Assembly: GCF_020097815.1 (NCBI RefSeq)
Contig: NZ_CP083664.1
Span: 186,001-250,000, forward strand
Direction of reading: 5' to 3'
From: Haloprofundus salinisoli
Lineage (GTDB): Archaea > Halobacteriota > Halobacteria > Halobacteriales > Haloferacaceae
Length of the DNA: 64,000 bases
Shown: one piece after another, positions 36,065 through 45,256 of the stretch
Layout of the letters: each line of letters opens with the position of its first letter
Position numbering within the stretch: the stretch's first letter is position 1
The notes under the pieces: generated by a model
What the model was told of the DNA's origin: nothing
Database searches by the model: none
Seen by the model: the letters and a program-made list of their open reading frames with translations, nothing else
Program-made: the position numbers and the translations under genes

Positions 36065-36388
36065 ATGCCCTCAATAACCAACGACGCGCCAACGGTCGAA
36101 CTCGAACTGAGCCTCGAAGAGCAGTGGGTGGTCCACCACGTCCTCACCGAGTATATTGACGTCGCAAGCGGCGATGACACGGAACTTCCGAAGCCGGTCG
36201 TCGAAATCGCCCTCGCCGAGAAGGTCGAAGCGGGGACGTTCGCGTTCACCGCCTTCGAACTGGAGAAACTCCGGTTCAGATGTCGGTTCCACGCGCGAAA
36301 CGACACCGCGCCCGACGCCGACCGACCGGTGGCGCGAGCGTTGGCCGACCGAATCGACCGCGTCCACGGAGAGTCGGTTCTTCGGTAG
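36065..36388 (+). CDS. Conserved haloarchaeal hypothetical protein
   Basis: A 107-residue acidic, mostly helical protein: LELSLEEQWVVHHVLTEYID at the start and TAFELEKLRFRCRFHARNDT in the middle. The composition and codon use are those of a real haloarchaeal gene. No known domain. It stands alone between the RHH gene and a convergent halocyanin. Confidence 0.72.
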   Translation: MPSITNDAPTVELELSLEEQWVVHHVLTEYIDVASGDDTELPKPVVEIALAEKVEAGTFAFTAFELEKLRFRCRFHARNDTAPDADRPVARALADRIDRVHGESVLR

Positions 36389-36643
36389 CGAGCGGTCTCT
36401 CGGCGACTCTCATTGCAAACACCGAGCGAGAATCCGAAGGAGCGACGCGCGGGCGTCGGGGCGATACTGTTCGTAATCGCGGCAGCAATCAGCAACGCGC
36501 TGGTGCGCAGCGTCGATGGAAGTTGGTTCATCCTCGACAGCACATCCGGATCGTGGCGGCGGTGCCCGAACTGGTAGGCGTCGGGCTCGTCGTCACTGCC
36601 AGACGAGAGTGATTGGTCGACTCCGGAACAGTCGCTATGAGGG

Positions 36644-37213
36644 TTACGACTCGACGACGACGGCACCTTTCATCCCCAGTTCGCGATGTGGTGTACAGTA
36701 GTACAGATACGTTCCCGGTTCGTCGGCGGTGTACTCGAACGTCGCGTCGCCGGTAGAGTACAGTTGACTCTCGAACGCTCCGTCCTGTTCGACGACATTG
36801 TGCGCGCCGCTGGCGGCGACCCACTCCCAGACGACGGTCGTTCCCGGAGAGACGCGAACCGCCGCCGGGTCGTAGGCGTACGGTCCGTTCGCGGAGTCAG
36901 CACCCACTCTGACAGTGACGCGGTCGGTCCCCGTTTCGTCGACGATGCCGTCGTAGTTGCGTCCGTCACTCATCCACTCGTCGACCGTGGCCTTCGAATC
37001 GGCGGCGTCGCCGCCGGCGGTCGAATCGGAGCCCTCGGAGTCGTCGGAACCGGTGGAACCGACGGATTCGTTCGTCCCGTCACCACCGCCCGGAGTCGAC
37101 GACGTCTCGTCGAGACACCCCGCGAACGACGCACCGCCGGTTACCGCCGCGAGCGCGAGAACTCGGCGGCGCGTCATCCCCGTGTCGGAGTCCAAAAAAG
37201 CGTTCGAGACCAT
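36644..37213 (-). CDS. Halocyanin-type blue copper protein
   Basis: About 189 residues from ATG 37213. Tat signal TRRRVLALAAVTGGASFAGC with lipobox, a Ser/Gly/Asp-rich linker (~35-75), then a plastocyanin-like domain with copper ligands in SGAHNVV (His), YYCTPHRELGMKG (Cys, His, Met). Lipid-anchored electron carrier at the outer face of the membrane, able to serve haem-copper oxidases such as the one at 50-51.6 kb. Other in-frame starts (37240, 37177) are possible. Confidence 0.9.
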   Translation of the reverse strand: MVSNAFLDSDTGMTRRRVLALAAVTGGASFAGCLDETSSTPGGGDGTNESVGSTGSDDSEGSDSTAGGDAADSKATVDEWMSDGRNYDGIVDETGTDRVTVRVGADSANGPYAYDPAAVRVSPGTTVVWEWVAASGAHNVVEQDGAFESQLYSTGDATFEYTADEPGTYLYYCTPHRELGMKGAVVVES

Positions 37214-37391
37214 GTGCGGGCTTCGACGAACAGCACTCATAACGCTTCCTAAGCGTGCACGTGAGGGTGTAGCCCGGTCGTCGAAAATAGTATGTGAGCG
37301 GATATGCTCGTGGAGTCTGTTCGTCTTCGCGGCCCTCCTTGCGACCGGACTGCTCGTCGTCGCCGGACTGCTGTTCATCGGCGACGAGAGC

Positions 37392-38090
37392 CTACTGAAC
37401 TCTGGTCGCGTCGATGCGCGAGATGAACGGATTCGCCTGGTCGACGGTCGTCCCCTGAACGACCATCGTCACCGATGTACCGTCCGTGATGCCTTGCAGC
37501 ACCGCCCCTTCGGCGATGGCCTTCGGGAACGGAAGCGGCGGAATTCCCGGTGCGACCACCGTCGGTGCGTTGACGAGATTCGGCACGACGGCCTTGTCGC
37601 GATGGGAGTTGACGAGCGTTCCGGAGAACTCGGTCAGTTGCTGGTTACCCTGAATCTCCCAGTACTGCAACAAGAGCGGACCGGGATTCGGGTTCGGAAT
37701 CGTCGGGTCGAACGGGACTTCCGAGACGGCCGCAGACCAGACGTCGACGGCCCCCGGAGCGCTCTTGTCGTCGGCCCCGGCGACGAGGTTGAACGGGTTC
37801 GTTTCGACGGAGACGCCGTCGGAGACGGGTGCAGAGGCTATGAACGTCGCCGAGTGCTGGAACGACTGGATTCCGAGCGACTGCCCGGAGAGCGGGTCGA
37901 TGGTGTCGATGTCGGTGGACTGCGTCCCGACGAACACCTGGCTGGCGTTCTGGGCTGTGACGGATGCTATCGACGTCCCGCCGAGTGTACCGAGCGCCAA
38001 GAGACCCCCAGAGGCCCGAAGGAACGTCCGGCGTGACATCGGGGACGTCGACGGACGAGTCTGTCGTGGTGTAATGGTAGTAGATACCAT
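37392..38090 (-). CDS. Tat-exported protein of unknown function
   Basis: 232 residues. SRRTFLRASGGLLALGTLGG is a strong Tat signal ending near SVTAQ, with no lipobox, so it is released or wall-bound. The mature domain (~45-232) is rich in Val, Thr, Pro and Asn, with no recognised fold: SFQHSATFIASAPVSDGVSV, DPTIPNPNPGPLLLQYW. A second ATG at 38039 would place the twin arginines at the very N terminus. The upstream region (38100-38140) is AT-rich, as for a strong promoter. Confidence 0.72.
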   Translation of the reverse strand: MVSTTITPRQTRPSTSPMSRRTFLRASGGLLALGTLGGTSIASVTAQNASQVFVGTQSTDIDTIDPLSGQSLGIQSFQHSATFIASAPVSDGVSVETNPFNLVAGADDKSAPGAVDVWSAAVSEVPFDPTIPNPNPGPLLLQYWEIQGNQQLTEFSGTLVNSHRDKAVVPNLVNAPTVVAPGIPPLPFPKAIAEGAVLQGITDGTSVTMVVQGTTVDQANPFISRIDATRVQ

Positions 38091-38340
38091 GATAGCGTAA
38101 CGACCGCCATAACAATCAATATTCTTACATTACAGCACATCGGATACTCAGACAGCTGAACCAAATCTGGCGAGAGGAGAGTCTAACGCGCGAATGACAT
38201 CATCCGACGAGTTCCACTGTCGACACTGACATCGTTTAAAGAGCTGTCACACAGACAAGGTTTGGTCTCCAGATTCGCCTCTCATCGGTCTGTGTCGTTG
38301 ACGACGGGAGACGGAACACCGTTTTCACCTCGGGCGACGA

Positions 38341-39312
38341 ATGGTGCACGTGAACGACGAGGGTTCCCGACCAGCACGGACGCGAGACGACTCCTCACGG
38401 CTCGTCGGCGCGAACGGACACCGGCGTGTCGTCATGAACCCGACGAGCGGCGGGGGCGAGCACATAGAGACAGTTCACGCGCTGGCCGACGAGTACGGAT
38501 ACGACGTCGTCGAGACCACTGGACCGGGAGACGCGACGACGCTTGCACGCGCGGCCGTCGAGGACGACGTTCGTCGACTCGCCGTCGCCGGAGGAGATGG
38601 AACCCTTCACGAAGTCGTCACGGGACTGTTCGAAGCCGACGCGCTCGATGACGTGACTATCGGTATCGTTCCCGTCGGGACCGCCAACATCTTCGCGCGA
38701 AACGTCGGCGTCGAAGATATGGAATCGGGGTTCAATCTCCTCGAAAACGGCGAGAAGCGGCGAATCGACCTCGGGATGGCGGGCGAGGAACCGTTTATCG
38801 TCTCGGCGGTCGCCGGACTGACCGCCGAAGCCAGTACAGCGACGAACACCGAGCTGAAAGAACGTCTCGGATCGCTCGCGTTTCTCTACACGGGTATCAA
38901 GAAGTCGATGGAGTTCGAGAGCCTGCAGTTAGAGGTCGAAGCGATCTCGCAGGGCGAGGAGACGACGTGGAGCGGGGAAGCGCTCTGTGCGCTCGTCGGC
39001 AACGTCCGACAGTTCGCCAAAGAAGGCGGGCAGGCGAACAGCGAGGACGGACTGTTCGACGTCGTCATCGTCGAGGAGATGCCGCCGCAGAACGTTCTCG
39101 CCGAGGCCGCTGCCCATCGTGTGTTCGGCAAAGGAACGGAACACGTCGTCCACCTCCGCGCGAGTCAACTGACCGTCGAGGGACGGACGAGCGAGACAAT
39201 CGTGTTCAGTCTCGACGGTGAAGTGAGCAATCACGAACAGCTTGTCCTCTACTCCAAACCGCGGACGCTCTCAGTAGCTGTCGGCCCGACCTACGAATCA
39301 AACCCTCACTGA
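38341..39312 (+). CDS. Diacylglycerol-kinase-family lipid kinase
   Basis: 323 residues. Catalytic domain with VVMNPTSGGGEH (~31), the nucleotide-binding AVAGGDGTLHEV (~84) and VGTANIFARNV (~115, where the canonical GTxNDFA is altered), then a C-terminal beta domain ending LDGEVSNHEQLVLYSKP. It phosphorylates a lipid such as diacylglycerol or an archaeal core lipid; membrane-associated cytosolic. An internal Met at residue 32 could be the real start, but would begin too close to the first motif. Confidence 0.88.
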   Translation: MVHVNDEGSRPARTRDDSSRLVGANGHRRVVMNPTSGGGEHIETVHALADEYGYDVVETTGPGDATTLARAAVEDDVRRLAVAGGDGTLHEVVTGLFEADALDDVTIGIVPVGTANIFARNVGVEDMESGFNLLENGEKRRIDLGMAGEEPFIVSAVAGLTAEASTATNTELKERLGSLAFLYTGIKKSMEFESLQLEVEAISQGEETTWSGEALCALVGNVRQFAKEGGQANSEDGLFDVVIVEEMPPQNVLAEAAAHRVFGKGTEHVVHLRASQLTVEGRTSETIVFSLDGEVSNHEQLVLYSKPRTLSVAVGPTYESNPH

Positions 39313-39423
39313 GGGGCGGTAACTACGCCAGAGTCGACTCTCTGACCGGTCGTCGCGTCGAGAAATGGAGTCGGAGGCCGAGAGAACAACGCTATGAGTT
39401 ATCAAAAACTCCGAACGGGCCCG

Positions 39424-39702
39424 TCACTCCAGCGAGACGTACTGGTTCTCCCAGTCTCGTCGCGTCCGAAGGCTCTCGCGTCCCTTCTCGGTTATCGCGT
39501 AGTAGTTGGTTCGGCGGTCTATCGGACCCTTATCGACGTACGATTTGTTCACGAGCGTGTCGAGATTCGGGTACAGTCGGCCGTGGTTGATCTCACCCTC
39601 GACGTACTCTTCTAACTCAGTTTTCACTTCTTGGCCCGACGGTTGTTCTTTGCCTGCGATTACCCACAGCAGGTCGCGTTGAAAGCCGCTGAGGTCGTTC
39701 AT
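39424..39702 (-). CDS. PadR-family transcriptional regulator
   Basis: 92 residues. LSGFQRDLLWVIAGKEQPSG, EGEINHGRLYPNLDTLVNKS and DRRTNYYAITEKGRESL form the winged helix of the PadR family; the usual C-terminal dimerisation helix is reduced. It is a close relative of 49572-49946. Target unknown. It converges with the lipid kinase gene. Confidence 0.88.
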   Translation of the reverse strand: MNDLSGFQRDLLWVIAGKEQPSGQEVKTELEEYVEGEINHGRLYPNLDTLVNKSYVDKGPIDRRTNYYAITEKGRESLRTRRDWENQYVSLE

Positions 39703-40103
39703 AGGCTACCGAACCAGAGTCCTACGTAAAGTTGCTCGTAAAGTCGTGTTTCGCATACAATTATTGAAATTGATAAATGACGGAGCTTCAGTCGACCACT
39801 CGCCGTCGGTCGATTCGGAGAGATACCGCCGGTCCGGTAATGACAAGCAGTACTCTCATGATATCCGTAATTTATCCGTTAGTTGACTGTCGAAGTGTAC
39901 CTGATCTCGCCCAATCTGGTGTCAAGGGGGAAGTGGATTCACGTCTGCTGACTTCGACAGTCGCGATACTATACCTTGCAGCCCTACAAACTGTGCGAAT
40001 TCGCGGAACGTCAACGTTCGGCAACTTCGTCTCGGAGGCGTTCGCGCAGTCGTAGTCGATTCCAGACACCGCGAGCACACCCCGCCATTCCCCTTCAAAT
40101 CCG
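39703..40103. other. Gene-free stretch with AT-rich segments
   Basis: About 400 nt between the PadR gene and the MFS transporter stop. AT-rich around 39740-39780 (promoter side of padR). A plus-strand frame of about 90 codons from 39777 is open but has no haloarchaeal protein character. Nothing supported. Confidence 0.4.
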
Positions 40104-41402
40104 TCAATCTCCCGCAGTCGCAGGTTCACTGAGGCTGTAGCCGTCGCCCCATCTGACGACGATGCCGCCGGCGACCGCAGCGACGCCGAGCGCGACGACG
40201 GCGATGGATGCGAACGCGACTCGGAAACCGAACACTTCGATGAGGACGCCGAAAAGCGGCGGTGCGACGGTGCTGCCGACCATGATGCCAACAGTGACGA
40301 CGGCGAAGTTCCGCCCGAGGTCCGCCCGTGCCGAGAGGACGTCCGCCAGTTTGTCGCGGGCAGGTGTGCTCAGACTCCCGACGCTCCCGCCGACCACAGC
40401 GGCGACGACGGCGGCGGACGGCGGGAGGACGAACGACGCGAGCAGCACGACGAACGCGGCGACGAGGACGTAGCTACCCAGGATGAGCGGAGCGGGCGCA
40501 AAGCGGTCCGAGAGGTCGCCGCCGACGAGCATGAACACTGCTCCGACGCCGAACATCACCGAGAGGGTGAGACTCGCCGTCGACGATTCCACGCCGTATC
40601 CCTGCTCGAGCAACGTGACGACGAACGACGTGATTCCCCACATCGCCGTCGAGGCGACGAGCGCCAACAGTCCGAGTGCGAGGATCTTCGGCGAGTCGAG
40701 CAACGCGACGACCCCCGAACGCAGTCTGTCTGCCAGCGACGGCGTCTCCGTCGACGTCGCGTCTCCCCCTGCGACTGAATCGTTTACTACGTTCGGGCGA
40801 CGGACGGTCCGGGGAACGTATCGAAGTAGGACGAACACCGCGAGAATTGCGTACAGCAGTCCGACGCCCCCGATGACGGCGAACGCGTGCCGCCAACTCA
40901 GGCCCGTAATCGAGGTGAGCGCGACGATGACCACCGGCGGGGCGGCGAAGCCGACGTTGCCCGCGAATCCGTGGACGCTGAACACTCGACCGCGATTCGT
41001 CTTCGTCGTCGCATCCGCGAGAAGCGGGTAATGTGCGGGATGGTGGCCGGCGACGCCGACGCCGAGCAGAATTTGTCCGACCAAGAGCCACTCGAACGTC
41101 GGTGCGGCCGCGAGAACGAACGCCCCGAGACTGCCGAGAACGAGACAGAGACTCAGCGTGAGCGTACGGTCGTACGTGTCCGAGAGATAGCCGAACGGCA
41201 GCTGAAAGACGGTGTTGACGAACGCTTGCGCACCCATCGCGAACCCGAGCGTCGCAAGCGTCACGTCGAACTCCGTCGCCAACACGCCGAGAATCGGCGG
41301 AAAGAGCACGAGATACATATGGTTGATGACGTGCGACCCGCTCACCAGACTCAAGACGACGAGCGCCTCTCGGGGGAGCGTCCGCAGCGAACGGAACGAC
41401 AT
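40104..41402 (-). CDS. MFS transporter
   Basis: A 432-residue carrier with about twelve hydrophobic segments. The MFS A-motif region is QLPFGYLSDTYDRTLTL. A Ser/Thr/Asp-rich central cytoplasmic loop divides the halves, and LVGGDLSDRFAP marks the second half. It resembles the fosmidomycin-resistance/NNP-like group by layout, but the substrate is not defined. ATG 41402 gives MSFRSLRTLPREA; the frame open upstream overlaps the promoter of the divergent MBL gene. Confidence 0.87.
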   Translation of the reverse strand: MSFRSLRTLPREALVVLSLVSGSHVINHMYLVLFPPILGVLATEFDVTLATLGFAMGAQAFVNTVFQLPFGYLSDTYDRTLTLSLCLVLGSLGAFVLAAAPTFEWLLVGQILLGVGVAGHHPAHYPLLADATTKTNRGRVFSVHGFAGNVGFAAPPVVIVALTSITGLSWRHAFAVIGGVGLLYAILAVFVLLRYVPRTVRRPNVVNDSVAGGDATSTETPSLADRLRSGVVALLDSPKILALGLLALVASTAMWGITSFVVTLLEQGYGVESSTASLTLSVMFGVGAVFMLVGGDLSDRFAPAPLILGSYVLVAAFVVLLASFVLPPSAAVVAAVVGGSVGSLSTPARDKLADVLSARADLGRNFAVVTVGIMVGSTVAPPLFGVLIEVFGFRVAFASIAVVALGVAAVAGGIVVRWGDGYSLSEPATAGD

Positions 41403-41528
41403 GCGGGACCGGTAGCGTTCTTGGCAGTTAGTTCTGCGTGAACCGGAAGGAGACTCCGTGCCTGCGGCGAACGGGACGCGAGGTCCGTGCGGCACTCATT
41501 TTATCCGACCGGACGTAGCCGAGCGAAC

Positions 41529-42482
41529 GTGAGTCGAACCCGCCGAATCGAGGTAAGCGAAGGAAGTCCAGAGGGAACGAACAGCGCCTACGTCCTCCCG
41601 GACCGCGGCGTTCTCATCGACCCGGGCCCGCCGGCCGACGGGGCGTGGGACCGTCTCGTCTCCGGCATCGGTGAGGCCGGCCTCGAACTCGCGGACGTGT
41701 CGTCCGTTCTCGTCACCCACTGGCACGCCGACCACGCCGGACTCGCACCACGACTCTGTGAGGCGAGCGGCGCGACGCTCTACATGCACGAGGACGATGC
41801 ACCGTTCGTCGCAGACTACGCGACGGCGAGAGCGAATCGAGTGAGGCGAGACGCGCGGCGACTGACCGAATGGGGCGTCCCCGAGGAAACCGTCGACGCG
41901 GTAGTCGAAGGAGATAGACCGTCTCCGATGCCCGAAGAGTATCCGGTGGAAGCACTCACCGACGGCGACGCCGTCGCGGGGGTCGAAACGGTTCACACGC
42001 CCGGACACACGCTCGGTCACGCCGCATTCGTCGCAAACGGTGAGGAAGGCAGCGGCGATTCGCTGTTCGTCGGTGACGCGGTGTTGCCCACCTACACTCC
42101 GAACGTCGACGGCAGCGACACCCGCGTCGACGACGCGCTTCAGACGTACCGAGAGACGTTAATTCGACTCCGAGAGCACGCCAAGACGTCGAATCTACCG
42201 GAGACGGCGTACCCGGGCCACGGGTCCCTACTATCGCTCGTCTCGCGCATCGACGAGATTCTATCACATCACGAGACGCGGACGGAGCGGATGTACGACT
42301 GCGTCGAGGAACACGGTCCGCTCACCCCGTGGCAGGTTGCCACCCACCTGTTTGGCGAGATGCAGGGAATCCACGTGAAGATGGGCGCCGGTGAGGCGGC
42401 CGCACACCTCTCGACGTTGGCGTCGACTGGACGCATCGAGCGGATGGGCGAGGAACGTGTCGTCTACGCGGTCGAATCGTAA
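41529..42482 (+). CDS. MBL-fold hydrolase
   Basis: 317 residues from GTG 41529. Metallo-beta-lactamase motifs are THWHADHAG (~60), HTPGHTLGHA (~159) and VGDAV, followed by a C-terminal winged helix-like region with ADTLARR-free acidic sequence (GPLTPWQVATHLFGEM). The layout is like LACTB2/glyoxalase II-type enzymes. A TATA-like TTTTATCC (41498-41505) about 27 nt upstream supports this leaderless GTG start over the longer frame. Confidence 0.87.
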   Translation: MSRTRRIEVSEGSPEGTNSAYVLPDRGVLIDPGPPADGAWDRLVSGIGEAGLELADVSSVLVTHWHADHAGLAPRLCEASGATLYMHEDDAPFVADYATARANRVRRDARRLTEWGVPEETVDAVVEGDRPSPMPEEYPVEALTDGDAVAGVETVHTPGHTLGHAAFVANGEEGSGDSLFVGDAVLPTYTPNVDGSDTRVDDALQTYRETLIRLREHAKTSNLPETAYPGHGSLLSLVSRIDEILSHHETRTERMYDCVEEHGPLTPWQVATHLFGEMQGIHVKMGAGEAAAHLSTLASTGRIERMGEERVVYAVES

Positions 42483-42531
42483 CGCGAACTCCGGTGAATT
42501 CGGACGACGGACCGACACCCTCGCAAGAAGG

Positions 42532-43968
42532 TCACTCCTCGATAGGTGCGAACTTCGCGCCGTACCGCGGCACGCCCTCCTGCTCGTACAGTTTCCGGAC
42601 GACCGCCCGAACCTCGTCGCCGACCCCGACCGTTCCGGAGTCGACGTCCGTCAGTTGCGCCGGCAGCGTGACCGACTCGCCCCCGTGTTCGAGTTCGACG
42701 AGCGCGACGTCGTACGCCCCGTCGCGTCGCTGCTGTTCGGCGAACTCCGGCGGCGCGCCGCCGTAGCCGATAGCGGTGACCGCACGGACGAGACCGGTTC
42801 GAGAGAGTTCGACGCGTTCGAACTCGACGCGGCGGTGGCAGGTTCCGCACGCGCCCTCCGGCGGGAACGTGAGCGCCTCGCATTTCGGACAGCGGCCGGC
42901 CGCGAGCCGGTAGCGCTGGTCGAGCGAGCGCTGCCAGGTGGGGAGGCTGACGTGTGCGCCGCCGCCGGCGACGTCGACAGTGCCGACGTAGCCGCGCTCG
43001 CGGAGGTACTGAGGATACGTAACCGCGGAGCCACCATCGAGTGCAGCGTCGAGTCCGCTTTCGACCCGACCCTCGAACAGCATCGCCGTCGCGCCGCCAC
43101 CGCTACCGAAGAAGACCGCAAGCGTCCGGTCCTCGTCGTCCGCGGCGTCGAACGCGGCAGCGAGTCCGAGTGGAACACCTGCCGCGCCCGCATCGCCGAT
43201 CCGGCCGACGACGGTCCCTCGTGCGAGCGCCTCACGAGGAATCGATAGGTTCCCCGTCGCACGCGAGGGCATCCGAGCGTCGGGTTGGAACACCGCTGCG
43301 CCGTCGACGGCGGCGTCGTCGAAGTCGACGCCGTTGACGTTCCCGGCTAATCGTTCGGCCGCACTCGTCACGCTCTCTCGAATCGTGTTTCGCTCGTAAC
43401 CGGTGATGTCGAGTCCGCGCAGTTCGTCGGTGCCGCGTTCGCGGTAACTGATGCCCGCGAGTTCGTCGACGTGACTTGCCGAACCGAGCCGTTCGACGGA
43501 CCCCGATTCGGTGAGGAGAAACGCCGCGGCACCCGCACCGAAAGGATGGTCTGCGTCCGCCGGGTCGCCGCGGGGAGCGTCGGCGGCGACGACGAGGGCG
43601 GGGCCGTCGGCGTCGAACCCCGAATCGAGGGCCTGCGCTCCCGCGAGCGTACTCTGTGTGAACGTCCGCGTCGTCGTCGACGGCGGTAGTCCGAGCGCGC
43701 GGACGAGTCGCGGGGCTATCTCCTCCGTATCGAGTGGCGGTGTGGTCGTCGCCAGAGAAATCACGGAGATGTCGGCCGCGGCGACCGACCCGCGAGTCAG
43801 CGCCGACTCCGCTGCTTCGACGGCGAGCGTCAGTGCGTCTTCGTCGGCTGCCGCGACGGTTTTCTCCTCGATTCCGGCACCCGAGTACCGACCCCACGCG
43901 TCGGCGATTTCGGCCGTCGAAATTCGGAGTCGCGGGAGTGCGACCCCGACGGCGGCGATTCGGTTCAT
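42532..43968 (-). CDS. HMG-CoA-synthase-like protein fused to a DUF35 OB-fold domain
   Basis: 478 residues. Residues ~1-345 have the thiolase/HMG-CoA synthase fold (MNRIAAVGVALPRLRI). Residues ~350-478 form a DUF35 zinc-ribbon/OB domain with Cys360, Cys363, Cys374 and Cys377 (CPKCEAL...CGTC). The catalytic Cys region reads FTQSTLAGA and the catalytic His region reads VFQPDARMP, where active synthases have Cys and HQP. This copy therefore looks catalytically degenerate. It overlaps the thiolase gene by ATGA. In other archaea thiolase, DUF35 and HMG-CoA synthase form one complex. Confidence 0.85.
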   Translation of the reverse strand: MNRIAAVGVALPRLRISTAEIADAWGRYSGAGIEEKTVAAADEDALTLAVEAAESALTRGSVAAADISVISLATTTPPLDTEEIAPRLVRALGLPPSTTTRTFTQSTLAGAQALDSGFDADGPALVVAADAPRGDPADADHPFGAGAAAFLLTESGSVERLGSASHVDELAGISYRERGTDELRGLDITGYERNTIRESVTSAAERLAGNVNGVDFDDAAVDGAAVFQPDARMPSRATGNLSIPREALARGTVVGRIGDAGAAGVPLGLAAAFDAADDEDRTLAVFFGSGGGATAMLFEGRVESGLDAALDGGSAVTYPQYLRERGYVGTVDVAGGGAHVSLPTWQRSLDQRYRLAAGRCPKCEALTFPPEGACGTCHRRVEFERVELSRTGLVRAVTAIGYGGAPPEFAEQQRRDGAYDVALVELEHGGESVTLPAQLTDVDSGTVGVGDEVRAVVRKLYEQEGVPRYGAKFAPIEE

Positions 43969-45140
43969 CGCTCACCCCCGTCGGCCCGCTCGAACAGGTG
44001 GACCGTCGCACCGCCGCCGCTGCCGCCCACGTTGTGCGCGAGGCCGTATCGCGGACTGTCGACCTGCGTGTGCGCCTCACCGCGGAGTTGTTCGAATATC
44101 TCTGTGATTTGGCCGGTGCCGGTCGCGCCGATGGGGTGACCCTTCGATTTCAAACCACCGGAGGTGTTGACCGGGAGTTCGCCGTCGGGGTCGGTGACGC
44201 CCTCGCGGAGCAGCGTGGCGCTCTCGCCGGCGGCGCAGAAGCCGAGATCCTCGTAGGCGACGAGTTCGGCGATGGCGAAGCAGTCGTGGACTTCCGCGAC
44301 GTCGACGTCGCTCGGACCGATTTCGGCTTCGTCGTAGGCGGCTTCGGCGGCGCGGCGAGTCGCGGGAATGCTCGTGAACGTGTCGCGCTGAAAGAGACCG
44401 ACGTGGCCGCTCGACGCACCCATTCCGGCGACGCGGACCGGGTCGTCGCTGAGTTCGAAGGCCACCTCTTCGCTGGCGACGATGACGGCGCTCGCGCCGT
44501 CGGTCGTCGGACAGCAATGATAGAGATTCAGCGGGTCGGCGACCGTCGGCGCGGCCATCGCATCCTCCAGCGAACACTCGAAGCCGAGGTGAGCGTTCGG
44601 ATTCCGTGCGCCGTTGGCGTGGTTCTTCACGGCGACGCGCGAGAGATCCTCCGTGGTCGTTCCGTACTCGTTCATGTGGGCGCTGGCCATCTGGGCGTAC
44701 ACGCCGGAAAAGGTCGTCCCCGAGAGACGCTCCCACTCCGTCTCGCCGCTGACGCCGAGCCACCACTTCGTGTGGTCCGAACTCGTATCGGTCATCACCT
44801 CGTATCCGCCGGCCAGCGCCACGTCGGCCAGTCCCGCTCGGACCGACGCGACGGCGCTTCTGAAGGCGTAGCCGCTGGCGGCACAGGCGTTCTCGACGCG
44901 TGTCGTCGGGATGCCGTGGAGACCGACGTGTTCGGTCACCGCCGGCCCGCTCAGGCCGAGTTGGCGGCCACCGACGCCGAGCGTGCCCACGAACGCCTCG
45001 TCGATTCGCTTGGGGTCGAACTCGGCGTCGACGCTCGCCGTCGCGCAGTCGAACGCCGTCTCGAACAGGGAGCGATAGCTCTCGTCGGGAAACGACCCGA
45101 ACGGTGACTGCCCCGCGCCGACGACGTACGCCTCTGTCAT
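43965..45140 (-). CDS. Thiolase (acyl-CoA acetyltransferase family)
   Basis: 391 residues. Nucleophile Cys86 in VENACAASG, HDCFAIAE, and the GHPIGATGTGQI loop with its His; the second catalytic Cys position near the C terminus reads VGGSGGG, typical of the SCP-x/thiolase-like archaeal branch that lacks it. It would condense or cleave acyl-CoA together with the fused DUF35 partner encoded downstream. Divergent from an enoyl-CoA hydratase gene, consistent with fatty-acid or branched-chain catabolism. Confidence 0.9.
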   Translation of the reverse strand: MTEAYVVGAGQSPFGSFPDESYRSLFETAFDCATASVDAEFDPKRIDEAFVGTLGVGGRQLGLSGPAVTEHVGLHGIPTTRVENACAASGYAFRSAVASVRAGLADVALAGGYEVMTDTSSDHTKWWLGVSGETEWERLSGTTFSGVYAQMASAHMNEYGTTTEDLSRVAVKNHANGARNPNAHLGFECSLEDAMAAPTVADPLNLYHCCPTTDGASAVIVASEEVAFELSDDPVRVAGMGASSGHVGLFQRDTFTSIPATRRAAEAAYDEAEIGPSDVDVAEVHDCFAIAELVAYEDLGFCAAGESATLLREGVTDPDGELPVNTSGGLKSKGHPIGATGTGQITEIFEQLRGEAHTQVDSPRYGLAHNVGGSGGGATVHLFERADGGER

Positions 45141-45256
45141 ATCCCGAGAAGGGACCGAGACCGAGAAAAAACCATAGGACGCGACGAAGGCCGGGCTTTC
45201 GGTCAGATCGCGAAATGGGAGGCCACGTTTAACATCGACCGCTCGGTGGGTTCCGC

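Noticed and set aside
39777-40055. Plus-strand 92-codon frame
   Set aside because: No acidic bias, no domain, and the codon third positions look random.
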